64,000 nt of DNA, from NCBI GenBank assembly GCA_963555705.1, contig OY743174.1:61402234-61466233 (forward strand), written 5' to 3'. Each line of letters opens with the position of its first letter. Within the stretch, counting starts at the first letter, position 1. The DNA is from Ligustrum vulgare (Eukaryota > Streptophyta > Magnoliopsida > Lamiales > Oleaceae). Below are positions 11,723 to 22,784 of the stretch, piece by piece. Position numbers and translations under genes: made by a program. The notes under the pieces are model-generated. The model had not been told where the DNA came from. It did no database searches and saw only the letters and a program-made list of their open reading frames with translations.

Positions 11723-12069
11723 TTGTGGAATAAAGTGGTGGTTCACGTAATCTACATGTCGTCTTGTGATAGACACCATTTCAATTTTGAAATGCATAAG
11801 AGGGGGCAACTTCTCTTTTGGTTTCTTAGACTTGGTTAAAACAAGGTGGAGAGGTAGAAGTGGGAGATGACCAATATCTCCAGTGAAATTCTTCTATCTT
11901 TGGTGAGCCTAATTCGCTTGCCATTTCTCGAGGACGACAGTGTCATGTTCAGGTATTTTTAAGTGTGTCAAAATTTGAGCTTACAAGAAACAAAACACAA
12001 GTGCAACACTGCTGGGATTCTTCTTGCTGCTGGACAGATTCAAAGAGGCTCGGAGATTTGAACTAAACA
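11723..12069 (+). repeat. 3' LTR of the Copia element
   Basis: It starts TGTGGAATAAAG like the copy at 5971 and ends AACTAAACA, followed by the AGAAG target duplication. It is 347 bp. It has an extra purine-rich stretch (about 11850-11885) missing from the 5' copy. Confidence 0.8.
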
Positions 12070-14225
12070 AGAAGTATTGTCAAAAATATGGATGACCAAA
12101 AAATTTATCAGACTTAAGATCTACGAGACTTGATCCCCATTAGGGAAACCTCTTCACGGACTCGTCAATCTATTTAAAAAATAGAAAAAATTACCAAAAT
12201 AAGTAAAAATATAGATAATTATATTACCACTAAAAAAATTAGTTACTTCACCACATTCTAATCCCACTACAATTAAAATATAGTTTCAAAAATAAATCAC
12301 AACAAATTTACAAATATATTCTTAATTCAATAAAAATGAAATCAAAATAAAAATATAGTATTGTGGTGTACCCATCCCACCGGCCAATGTAAACCTCTTT
12401 CCATTAATCCCCATTCAGAATCTTTATTGAGTTTCACCGCCTCCTTCCTCTACCACGACTTAAGCTTCCTCCACCTCTAAACTACACGATCAAACAAACA
12501 CCAAACCTTTCGACCTCTGTTACCGCAAGAAGCAGCAATAAAAAAGTTTATCAATTTTCAAGAGCAATTACTAATTTACTCCTCACACTTTTTCCACAAA
12601 GAAAAACTAAGAAGGCTGGTAATAAGTCGCCTAGCTAGTTCTGGCAATGATGAAACCCTAAATTTGCAGATTTTCCGATTCCGGGTGGTTAATTTATCAT
12701 TTAATAATGAAGCATTGACACTTGACAGAAATGAAGGCCAATAGTATAAAATCAGTTTTTCAATTATATATATCAATTATTTTGCAGGTTAATAGTAGAA
12801 ACAATCCAACTTATTTCTTGAACAAGAAAACAATTCTCTCACTACTTCTCTTCGCTTCTCTTATGAACAAATGCAAAAGAGTAATTGTCGGTTGAGAAAA
12901 GATTTAGGGAGAAGTTAATTTTCGTGCTGTCTACCAGAAAAAAAAATTGTTTTACGTTAAAAAGTATATTAAAATGTGAGGTAAAAAGAGAACGTAAAGA
13001 TTAGTAAGAAAAAAAATTAAAAAGAATAATTATGTTATTGTATTTGTATATATTTTTGTAAAAAAAAAAAAAAAAATTAAAATCATTATATAGAAATTAA
13101 TTTTCGTGATAACAATATAGTCACCCAAAAATAATATAATAGGGACAATAATGGGAGGGACGGATTCCCCGCCCCCGACCTGGGGGGCTCGTGGATACAG
13201 GACTGGACAGACCCGTCACATCCCATCCATTGAAATCCTATTAAAAAAAGGGGATCCTTATTATCGGTATGTATCAATGTGATCACAAACTTCAAACTTG
13301 ACCCGTATATTGGATAATGCCTGCTCTAGTTAAATTTCTTGATCTAAAAATTCTTGCACAGATGAACTTGGAGGACTTTTTTCTCTTTATTATTGCTGCA
13401 TATGGACGTAACTCTCAATTATTTTATTAAAGAAAACTATTCTTCCCACTAATCTAGTTTAATAATGCAATTAGAATAATTTCTAAGCCTCCGTTTTTAT
13501 AATTTTTTTAATATAAATTTTATTTATAAACGATCACGTGACAAAAACTCATTGAATATTTTATTTTATTTTTGAAAAATCAACAATTTTGACTAGTCAA
13601 ATATTTTCGCCTACCATTTTTTATATTTCAAAAAATGGATCAACGAAACGTTGTTACGTCGCTATTCATAAACAATATTTATAAATAATCATTTATAAAC
13701 GATTTATCGGCATTAGAAAAAAAAAAATTGATGAACTCCCAAGAAAATCAAAATTAAATATCTTGCTCTTATAGTTAATTTCAATCATAATTGATTTTTT
13801 ATTACAAAGTTGGATTAAGAAAAAAAATAATAAACCGAACCTCATTTGTTCAATTTAGTTCCAATATGATATTATTGAAATTCCATTTTAGTTCGATTTT
13901 AATAATACTTGGACAAATTAAGAAATGAACACATGTATTTGTGTTATATATCCAAATGAAATGAAATACGTACAATTACAGAAAATATATGATTTTTTAG
14001 CAAAATATTTCAATACATAACTTATACGTCAAGCTAATTAACAATAGTATTTCTACCACCACACGTTATGAGACGTATAAGAGAAACTTTGGTATAATCA
14101 CCTTTTGATGCCAAATGTGCTTTATGAAATCATCAATATTATTTGTGACCGAATATTATTGGTTAAATTTACCAAATTTCATTAGATCAGTAGGAAAGTA
14201 GCGTAACAAAATCTACTTAAATGTA
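12070..14225. other. AT-rich intergenic DNA
   Basis: No gene is recognised. Present are a CT-rich, leader-like stretch at 12410-12540, a poly-A run near 13060, and a short GC-rich island at 13150-13230. The island's composition recalls the GC-rich ends of the hAT element at 22283, but it has no matching terminal repeats. Confidence 0.5.
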
Positions 14226-14639
14226 TTGTACTACTTCGATTCGAGAAGATCCAAGAATACTTTGAGATATCAAAGAACTGTGTGGCAGCATCCACCTGGC
14301 TACTATGTGGCGCACGCATTAATTGGGTTACAATGTGCACAAAATAGACAATATCAATCGAATTTTTCTTCTTGTGTACCGTTCCCTCACGGTAGGGGGC
14401 TATTGTGAGGTGGCCCTGTTCTACAACAAGCCCAGCCAATGTCAATCAGTCGGGTGACAGAAGGTGGCCCACAAGACGATGATATTATGTACGATAAAGT
14501 AATGGAGTATCGATCGCGGGGATTAAGTAGAGATTTGGTTCCATGGGAGAGTGTGAAGTTTTTGCACAAAGCATACCTTCATCCTTTTCTTTACAAATGT
14601 CTAAGATATTTGCTCTACACAATAACAGAACTTGACTAG
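14226..14639 (+). other. Exon-like region of unknown origin
   Basis: This stretch is more GC-balanced than its neighbours and reads in two successive frames without long interruption: about 14226-14405, then 14439-14636 ending in TAG. The second frame encodes a hydrophilic peptide containing EGGPQDDDIMYDKVMEYRSR. I do not recognise a family. It could be a decayed gene fragment carried by a transposon or a chance open frame. No splice sites or promoter were convincing. Confidence 0.25.
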
Positions 14640-14810
14640 AAGGAAACATTTAGTGAAGAATTTATGAGCAATAAAATTTTCAAATGCTGCATGTAATCAT
14701 TGTTATCAGTGATGATTATATATGCCATCCACATTACGAGAACAAATGTTAATAGAGCAAGAGATGCTATGAACAAACAGCCACCATGTTTGGATTTTCT
14801 TCTCAAATCA

Positions 14811-15660
14811 TGTTGAATATTTTGTGTATAGTGATACTAAAGAAATATAATAATTTTATAAAATTCGTGCTAACAAATGGAAAGCGTAACAACAAGGAAA
14901 CAAGAAAAAGAAACACAAAGTCGATGTAAGTATTGATCACTTAGTCCTTAAGTCGAATTTGTCCCTCAACAGTGTTTACAGTTTATTGCAATCAACTCTC
15001 AAAATACAACGACTACCACTTGTATTTGTAGCACTTCAAAACATAATACAACGAATTAAAATATGACTTTTGTACTCCAAATTGAAAATGAAAGAAAAGA
15101 ACCAAAATTATGTAACAAGAATGCAAGAATTTTTTATAGGAGAAGATGAGAGAATGGTATTATGTTTGGATATCATTGGTGTGAGAATTAGGACATCACA
15201 AGGATTCTATTTATAGAAGATGAATGGTTGATAACGAAGTGGTGTGAAGCCTATGCATCACTTCGAAAAGACATAACTTTTCGGACTACCATGCGATCGC
15301 ATAATTTTCCTAGAAACCGAAAATAATCAGTTTTCACGTGCGATCACGTGGTTTTACTACCGTACGATCGTATGGTCAAAATTTTGATCAAATTTTTCCC
15401 TTCTCCATAATTCTTCATTCATCCGATATTGGTTTCGAGATATTAAATATGCCCTTCAACACATGCAAAGAAATCTATACTCGAAGCAGTGAAGTGACAA
15501 ACTAATTTGGCTAAAATGATTGGATTGAGTTTGAATATTTGACCGAAATTGACACGAAATCATTTTAATTGATTTTTCAACACTTAACCGATTTCTCGAA
15601 TTATTAAATCAATATCCAACACATATAAGAGTTTATTTAGTTTGCAAATTACACGAATCA
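14811..15660 (-). repeat. Copia-like LTR remnant (minus strand)
   Basis: Its minus-strand layout matches the solo LTR at 51233. A TATA box (TCTATAAATAG, near 15200) is followed by a leader with TTGTATTTTGAGAG and CTTAAG. It begins on the plus side with TGTTGAATATTTTG at 14811. About 90-180 bp upstream of the TATA box lie three self-complementary words: ATGCGATCGCAT (near 15290), a TGCGATCA-type word (near 15342) and TACGATCGTA (near 15364). The right boundary and a target duplication were not found. Confidence 0.45.
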
Positions 15661-17412
15661 ATTGACGACAGAGTTACACGTGAAATATATGCTAGTGAAG
15701 AAGCATTCCGATACGGAAAAATTGGTTTCATGGAATATAACTATCAAACGGTACGCTATCAAACAGTAGTTCTCTATGTTAGGTGAAATGCACTTATCCT
15801 CATCGTTCACTTATAGTCAAGACTCAGAGTGCACTGACACATTGTATGTCACCGCTGCCGGCCCTGGGTCAAGTGGGTGAATTGAAAGGTTTGAATTTTT
15901 CCCCATAAAACTCTAAAAATGGCAATGAATAATCCAAATCTTCTGCCAGTAAACACATTTAAAATGAGAAATGAGATGACAACATGACGTACCAAAGGAA
16001 AAAAAATATTGGTTAAATTTATACGGTGAATATAAAGTTGGAGTGTCGTATTCTACGAAATAGCTTATAATAATATACTCATAATTGGCAAATTTTGTCA
16101 CATGCATTTAGAATTAAACTAGTACTAGTATAGCTAGATATCACTATAATTTTTTTGAATTTTACGAGATAAATTGGTCCAGATCGATCATTTTTATACT
16201 TCGAAAGAAATTGTGTAATGTATAAATTGATATGTAAATCTTTTTGTTTCAATTTCATACTTTTTTGCTTTAGACAACATAAATGTTTGATTACTTTGAA
16301 TATCCCAATTTATATATGATTAGTTCAATAGAAAAATTATTAAAGAAAACTACTTGAAACAAAATTAAAATTTTATCCCATAGCTAGAATGAAAAGTCAC
16401 ATTAGAATCGCTATTTTCTCATTGGTAAGAATCATAACCAATTAAATGTTCGAGAAGTAGTAAGAGTTTTTAAATTGGATAAATTATGAGTAGAATTAAA
16501 TGAGTGTTGAAAAAATTAGTAGTATTATCTATATCACGAAATATATGAATAAAACCGATTATAAATAATTTATAACACTAATCAAACATTGGTAATGTTT
16601 ATCACTAATTGCATGTTTTAACACATTATATTATATTTTAACAAAAAATATTGATTGGACATAGTAGATATTTAACATCAAGCCTCTGTTTTGTTATAAA
16701 GAAACTTGGAGACATGATAGAGACATAAAGGTCACAATATCGACCGTAAAATTAAAAACAAAACAAACTAACAAAGAAAAAAGTCTCAGATCAAAAAAAA
16801 AAAAAAGTCGTCCAACTTGACTTTTTGTATGGTGAAGGCAAATTTGAAAAGCAAAAGCTACTATTCAATTTAATCACGTCTCCTTATTAATAATTAATAA
16901 TCAATCACTTATCACTGCTCACCTAAATGAAGTCAAGAAAGGCGATAAGCAGATGTAACTATCTTTATTTTTATTTGTCGAACTAGTGCTTATCAACCTG
17001 GCACCCACCCACCTACTCACCCACTCTTCATTATTTTAAATGCAACTTGTAAATTTTTTTAAACATGTCTAATTGGCTATTTCCATGTAGTTTTATAACC
17101 ATTTATTTAGTTGTTATGTTAAATGGATTAGTGAATGTGACTTTCTACCTAATATTGAAATTCATAAATAAATTAAATTAGGTTTCATCTCCATCCAACT
17201 CCTCACGAAAAAAGAATAAAAACATTTAACTGAAATTATTGAAACGCTTTTCCATCCGGAGTTGTCGTAGTGGTACTAGAGATCACTCAACAAAGTTCTT
17301 AAGATTAAAAGTTCAAATATCTAAAGACGCGTTCAACCAAGTTTGGGACAAAAATCCCTTCTCAAGAACAATTGTATTGCAGGACGTCACAAGGCTACTA
17401 AGAGAGATAATG
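15661..17412. other. AT-rich intergenic DNA, possible decayed SINE near 17255
   Basis: No gene is recognised. At about 17255-17330 the words GTCGTAGTGGTA and AAGTTCAAAT are spaced like degenerate Pol III A and B boxes, so a worn tRNA-derived SINE is possible. Nothing else stands out. Confidence 0.35.
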
Positions 17413-18238
17413 TGATGAGGTTCAAAGCGCGGAAAAAACGCCAGAAAGTTCCGAACTCAGGTTGTGGTTGGACGGATGAATCATGACCCGATATTCACGA
17501 CGCGATGGCTCGACGATGCGGAATAAAGAACCACGACTTTCGAAACACCACAAGGATCTGCCCAATCTCCTTGATAAGTCTCTGATTTGAACGCCACAAA
17601 TATTCTCGCAATATTTGATAAATTCGGGATTAACGCCACAAGATAATCAATCTTGATAAGTTTGTATTTGTAATGTGAATCCACACATTAAACAATTGAA
17701 AAACATTCAATCTCTGTTTTATTTAATCATCAAAGTCTTAATTTACAATGAATCAAAAAGGCGTATAAATAAGCAAAATAAAACCCTAATCGCTAATTTA
17801 CTCAAAATAGAATTATAACTAACCTAAAATATCTAAAAACTGATAAGGAAATAAAATATTGCGAAATCTTTAAATTCCACAGCGGCGCACGTCCAAAGCT
17901 GTCTTACGGCCGTGAGTATCTTCATTTACGGCCGTAAATTGTGTAACTGAAATATGTTACGGCCGTGAGGATTTTGGCTACGGCCGTAAGTCTTTTTTTA
18001 TCCGGTTATGAATTAGGCAGAGAATAGGTTACGGCCGTGATCCTTGACATTACGGCCGTGATCTTCAAAAGTTACGGTCGTGACCAATCCACGGCCGTGA
18101 TTCAATTTTCGGTTCTTTTCGATACGGTTTGATCTTCAAAGCTCGTCGAACCTGCTGAATTCTTGTTTTGGCTTGAATATTTAAATTTTTCCGTCAAGCC
18201 TGCTATGACTCCTATTGTCGAGGGTCCGGATCACATCA
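17413..18238 (-). repeat. 3' LTR of the non-autonomous element
   Basis: An 826 bp LTR with ends TGATGAGG and GATCACATCA. It contains a cluster of ACGGCCGT-type self-complementary words between about 17905 and 18100. A possible minus-strand TATA-like sequence lies near 17765. Confidence 0.9.
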
Positions 18239-19214
18239 TACCCTCCTTCTTTAGGATGATTTGTCCCGAATCATAGCTTTGTTCCTGGTGTTTCACTTCA
18301 CCTCCTGGATCAAACGGAAAATTTCTGCTTCCATGCCATGAGTTCAATAAATTGGAATCCTTTGATTTGCTAACATGGAAGAAATGGAGCTTGAACTCCC
18401 TTTGCCATTCGTAGTGTGGTTGAAGCTTCCAATCATAATTAACCTGCAAAAAAGATTTAAACAAAATGGGGAGAGACATGTTAGCTTCATGAGGTACAAG
18501 GTATGGATCCTTGTATTCATGACAAACCACCACCAACTTCACTTCTTGAACCACGAGGCTCTTCTCTTCACCTCTCTTCTCTTTTGCAACTTTTTGTTCA
18601 ATTTTTTTATCTTCAAACTCAACCACATCTCCGACCTCCACATTTGAATCACCATGTTCATGTACTATCTCATCACTACCAAAATGTGGATCTTCCAATT
18701 CAAAGCTCAAAATTTGAACTTCTACCCCAACTTCTAATTCTTCATCATATTTTGGAGTTTGTTCACACAACTCCACGTTTTAAACTCCTACCACAAAGTT
18801 CGGGGTCTCTTCAACTAATTCATGCCTTAAGCCTCCCTCCTTCTTTTCAACTTTCATATCCCGAGGCTCAACATGATTTTCACTCTCTTCTAACCATCTA
18901 ATTACCGCCTTTCGTTTCTCCTCCTTTTTTCGCAATTTAGCCAAATATTTTCTTTCTGCCTCCCGTTCACACCTCAATCTTTCCTCATAAATTTCTTTTT
19001 GAAATTTCAAAATTGCTTTTGGATCAATCTCAGCTCCTCTCTTAACCCCGATTCCATCTCTAGGTTTAGGATCACGCCTATAATCACTACGATTTGCTTG
19101 AGATCGCCCCCTTTTCAATTTCCCTTCCCTTTCATCTAATTTATCCAACCTAACCAAAGCTTTATTCAAAAATCTCCACATACGATCTGTGGCGTTTTCA
19201 TGGGAATTGGACAT
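18231..19214 (-). pseudogene. Single ORF of the non-autonomous element (one in-frame stop)
   Basis: The reading frame starts at the ATG at 19214 (MSNSHENATDRMW) and runs to a TGA at 18233-18231, interrupted only by a TAA at 18782-18780. The N-terminal half is highly charged, rich in Lys, Arg and Glu, and likely helical or coiled-coil (the KYLAKLRKKEEKRK region). The C-terminal half is acidic and then Trp/His-rich, ending with a PFDPGGEV motif. I do not recognise a known domain; there is no zinc knuckle, protease or RT. The last codons read through the polypurine tract and the stop lies inside the first 8 bp of the 3' LTR. It may be a gag-like or accessory protein. The single stop suggests recent decay. 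Confidence 0.6.
18239..18251 (-). other. Polypurine tract of the non-autonomous element
   Basis: On the minus strand AAGAAGGAGGGTA lies directly upstream of the 3' LTR start TGATGTGATCC, the expected place for plus-strand DNA priming. Confidence 0.8.
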
Positions 19215-19619
19215 TGTAAAATTTATGTGAAAGGACACAGAAAAAGAATAATGAAAACAAAGGATCAAGAAATTCAAGAAAGTGGTTCTTGAATGGACTC
19301 TTTTTTTTTTTTTTTTTGAATTTTAGGATGAATTTTCGGAATAAATAAAATAATAAAAAATAATAATTTTTTTTTTTATAAATCCGAAAATTCGACAACG
19401 AACACGACAAAATAAACGGAACTTAATTCGGATAAGAATTAAGCAAAACAAACACTTTTGACTTTTGTTGGATTTTTATATGGATCAAACAAAGAAAAAA
19501 TTTACTGGCACGAAGAACAAGAAAAGAAAGACTCAACAACAAGATATGGATGATTTTTCTGGGACTCGATGATAGACATAAAAATCAAACTGGATAGAAA
19601 AACCTGAATTCAGAGTCCA

Positions 19620-19632
19620 GCTCTGATACCAG
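19620..19632 (-). other. Primer-binding site, initiator tRNA-Met type
   Basis: On the minus strand TGGTATCAGAGCT begins one or two bases after the 5' LTR end. This is the usual primer site complementary to the 3' end of plant initiator tRNA-Met. Confidence 0.85.
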
Positions 19633-19633
19633 A

Positions 19634-20459
19634 TGATGAGGTTCGAAGCGCGGAAGAAACGCCGGAAAGTTCCGAACTCAGGTTGTGGTTGGACGGATGA
19701 ATCATGACCCGATATTCACGACGCGATGGCTCGACGATGCGGAATAAAGAACCACGACTTTCGAAACACCACAAGGATCTGCCCAATCTCCTTGATAAGT
19801 CTCTGATTTGAACGCCACAAATATTCTCGCAATATTTGATAAATTCGGGATTAACGCCACAAGATAATCAATCTTGATAAGTTTGGGTTTGTAATGTGAA
19901 TCCACACATTAAACAATTGAAAAACATTCAATCTCTGTTTTATTTAATCATCAAAGTCTTAATTTACAATGAATCAAAAAGGCGTATAAATAAGCAAAAT
20001 AAAACCATAATCGCTAATTTACTCAAAATAGAATTCTAACTAACCTAAAATAGCTAAAAACTGATAAGGAAATAAAATATTGTGAAACCTTTAAATTCCA
20101 CAGCGGCGCACGTCCAAAGCTGTCTTACGGCCGTGAGTATCTTCATTTACGGCCGTAAATTGTGTAACTGAAATATATTACGACCGTGAGGATTTTGGCT
20201 ACGGCCGTAAGTCTTTTTTTATCCGGTTATGAATTAGGCAGAGAATAGGTTACGGCCGTGATCCTTGACATTACGGCCGTGATCTTCAGAAGTTACGGTC
20301 GTGACCAATCCACGGCCGTGATTCAATTTTCGGTTCTTTTCGATACGGTTTGATCTTCAAAGCTCGTCGAACCTGCTGAATTCTTGTTTTGGCTTGAATA
20401 TTTAAATTTTCCCGTCAAACCTGCTATGACTCCTATTGTCGAGTGTCCGAATCACATCA
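19634..20459 (-). repeat. 5' LTR of the non-autonomous element
   Basis: 826 bp, collinear with 17413-18238. The ACGGCCGT-type cluster is at about 20126-20320. A TATTTATA stretch near 19985 could serve as the core promoter. Confidence 0.9.
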
Positions 20460-20464
20460 TAATG

Positions 20465-21055
20465 TTCATAATGTGTGTTTTATGTAGAGTCAAATTGATA
20501 TTTGGTGATATAAAAATTGATATGATAAATATCTATAAAGAGAAATAATGAAAGATTTGAAAGTTGAAATTATTGTATTTATGATGAATTAGTCAATAAA
20601 ATAGATTGAAACATACGTGTTCAATATACATACGTTATTTTCATATATATTACAATAAAATTTGACAAATTTTCATAGAAGAGAAGATAATGATGATTAA
20701 TGATGGCTGGACTAGTGACTAGAATTGAAGTAGAAGATTTATGGAGAGAAATTTTTTTTCAACAAATGACTCAGCATATGAAAATGAGATTAGATAGAAG
20801 TGGAAGATAATCTATCAGACAGAGAAAAGACTTTATCTTAATTGCCCCAAGTTAATGGTATAATACTACTTCATATATATTTGAAAACTAGAATGAAAAA
20901 TTCGGCCGTCGTTTCATGTAGATTAAGAAAAAAGAAATTGATAAAATTTAAATCAAAGTTAACAGTTAATTTTAATAACACATTTCATGAGATCATCCAC
21001 TTTTATCAATCATATATTTCATCAACTTTTATCAAAATCTAATTGTTATTTATAC
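20465..21055. other. AT-rich intergenic DNA
   Basis: Nothing recognisable beyond AT-rich, non-coding sequence. Confidence 0.5.
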
Positions 21056-21058
21056 TAA

Positions 21059-21243
21059 GGGTGTGTTCGGCTAAACACATTAATTTGAAAAGGACACAAA
21101 ATTTAATTTACACAATTTTCTTATATCACTTTTTAACCACGCACATTTTTTTCTTCAATTTTTAACCCCACATTTTATTTAGAAAACACAAATAAATCAA
21201 CCAAATAATTCTAATTCTCTTAAAGAATGTGTCGAACAGAGCC
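21059..21243. mobile_element. Harbinger-type MITE, 185 bp
   Basis: The ends are imperfect inverted repeats (left GGGTGTGTTCGGCT; right, other strand, GGCTCTGTTCGACA) flanked by TAA on both sides (21056-21058 and 21244-21246). The interior is AT-rich and non-coding, typical of PIF/Harbinger-related MITEs. Confidence 0.55.
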
Positions 21244-21694
21244 TAAATAAGGGCTCAATCTAGGAAGGATTACACGCTATATTGCTCAATAACATCGGGC
21301 TTATTTTTCCCTATACTAGAAGAGCCTCTTCAAAGATTACTATTCATTTTTGTTTGGTTGCTTTCACACTTTAAAGTCAATTATCTGATTTGTCAACAGT
21401 AGTAAAAAAAAACCAAATAAACAAACTAAAAATAAATTAAACTAAAAAAATAGAATTTATTTTTATTTTTTTGGTTTGGCAACTATAAAAAAAAGAATTT
21501 TTTTTATTATACTCGTAAGAGTTTGCTTAGTCACGAGATAAAAATATTTTAGCAAATGGGAAAAAAGAGATAGATTTTTTTTATTATTATTATTCTCATA
21601 TGATTTTGTTTAGTTACGAAATAGAAATATTTTAGTAAACAGGTATTTTGAGTTAGGATTAACTTATATTTCACGCTTTGAATTAACTTATATC

Positions 21695-22212
21695 TAGGGG
21701 TGGACATTAACCCACCTAACCCGACAAAACCGCCCAACCCAACCCAACCCGATCGGTTTGAGTTGGATTTTGATGAAAATTTGGTTGGGTTGTGTTTCAA
21801 AAAAAAAAATTGGTCGGGTTGGGTTGGGTGAAAAACCTAACTCAACCCAACTCAATCAAAATTTTAAAAATATAAGACCCTTTAAATTTCAAGAATCTTA
21901 AGCTCGTTTTTAATTTGGATGAAACTCAAATACGATTTGAACATATTTTAGTTTTATTAGCATGTATTTAATTTATTATATTTGAGCTTATTGTATTGTA
22001 CATAATTTATTTGAGTTAATAGTTGATTTATGGGCATAATTTTTTAATTTTCTAATATTTTTAGTTAATTGGACTAAAGCCCAAACCACCCAACCCAACC
22101 CAATTCAACCGAAACTTGATTGGGTTGGGTTGATTTTTTATTAACCCGACCATAGTGGGTTGCGTTCGGGTTGGAAAAAAAATCGACTCAACCCAACTCA
22201 CGCTCACCCCTA
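21695..22212. mobile_element. Non-autonomous hAT element, 518 bp
   Basis: It starts TAGGGGTGGACA and ends CGCTCACCCCTA, imperfect inverted ends of hAT type. It is flanked by a perfect 8 bp duplication CTTATATC (21687-21694 and 22213-22220). The subterminal parts are made of repeated AACCC/GGGTT words and the centre is AT-rich. It has no coding capacity. Confidence 0.85.
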
Positions 22213-22282
22213 CTTATATCCCTCCTATATTAGAAGAGCCTCTTCAAATATTACTATTCATTTTTTGTTGATTGCTTTCACA

Positions 22283-22632
22283 TAGGAATGGCAATGGGGC
22301 GGGGCGGCCCCGCCCCGGACCCGAAAACACCCCGCCCCGCCCGCGAAGTCGCGGGGCGGGTTGACCTCCCGCCCCGCTAAGGACCCGAATTTTTTTTTTT
22401 TTTAAATAAATAAATAAATTGGTAATGAAATTTTACGTGAAAAACTTAGGCGTTGAACTAGTTAGAGTTTTTAAGTTTGAACTTTGAACTTTAAAAATAA
22501 TATGTATATATTTGAAGAAAAAATCAATAAATAATATAATGGTATAGTGGTTGTATATTCTCATATCCCTAAATTCCACCAATGTTCAATTCTTCTGGAC
22601 TTCATCAAATTTATTTTAGTTTCTCATTTCAT

Positions 22633-22663
<31 letters not shown>

Positions 22664-22784
22664 TTTTTACCGGGTCACGGGGCGGAAAACCCGCCCCGCG
22701 AACCCGGCGGGGCGGGTAATTTTCGAGGCGGGTCATTTCGGGTCCTCCGGGTTTCGGGTCCTTCAGGTTTTTTTGCCATCCCTA
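22283..22784. mobile_element. Non-autonomous hAT element, 502 bp
   Basis: It starts TAGGAATGGCAATGGGG and ends TTTTTGCCATCCCTA, with a perfect 8 bp duplication CTTTCACA (22275-22282 and 22785-22792). Very GC-rich ends (GGGGCGGGG words) surround an AT-rich core. The core holds TGGTATAGTGGT and GTTCAATTC, spaced like tRNA A and B boxes (about 22549-22600). There is no transposase. Confidence 0.85.

Larger units (their letters stand above)
5971..12069 (+). mobile_element. Degenerate Ty1/Copia retrotransposon with nested Cassandra element
   Basis: The element starts TGTGGAATAAAG and ends AACTAAACA, and is bounded by a perfect 5 bp target duplication AGAAG (5966-5970 and 12070-12074). Inside, on the plus strand, the order is gag, zinc knuckle, protease, integrase, RT and RNase H, the Copia order. 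All reading frames are broken by stops and shifts, and the centre of RT is missing. The two LTR copies (from 5971 and from 11723) are clearly diverged, so this is one of the older insertions here. It cannot be autonomous. A three-LTR Cassandra array interrupts the RNase H part. Confidence 0.85.
17413..20459 (-). mobile_element. Complete non-autonomous LTR retrotransposon, 3047 bp
   Basis: Two 826 bp LTRs (17413-18238 and 19634-20459) enclose 1395 bp. The whole is flanked by a perfect TAATG duplication (17408-17412 and 20460-20464). Orientation is minus: TGGTATCAGAGC, the initiator tRNA-Met primer site, follows the 5' LTR, and AAGAAGGAGGGTA, a polypurine tract, precedes the 3' LTR. No protease, RT or integrase is present, so movement would need enzymes from another element. 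The LTRs differ at roughly 17 positions by eye, suggesting a moderately recent insertion. One ORF with a single in-frame stop fills most of the interior. Confidence 0.92.

Noticed and set aside
17905..18110. Regularly repeated ACGGCCGT words that might suggest a CRISPR-like array
   Set aside because: Repeats are 8 bp and irregularly spaced, and the whole stretch is duplicated in the partner LTR. It is an LTR internal feature in a plant genome.
18375..18901. Plus-strand open frames in the 3 kb non-autonomous element
   Set aside because: They are antisense to the longer charged ORF, which fits the PBS/PPT orientation.
22640..22665. AT microsatellite as a notable feature
   Set aside because: Common in AT-rich plant DNA; like the similar runs near 26740 and 34410 it is not informative.
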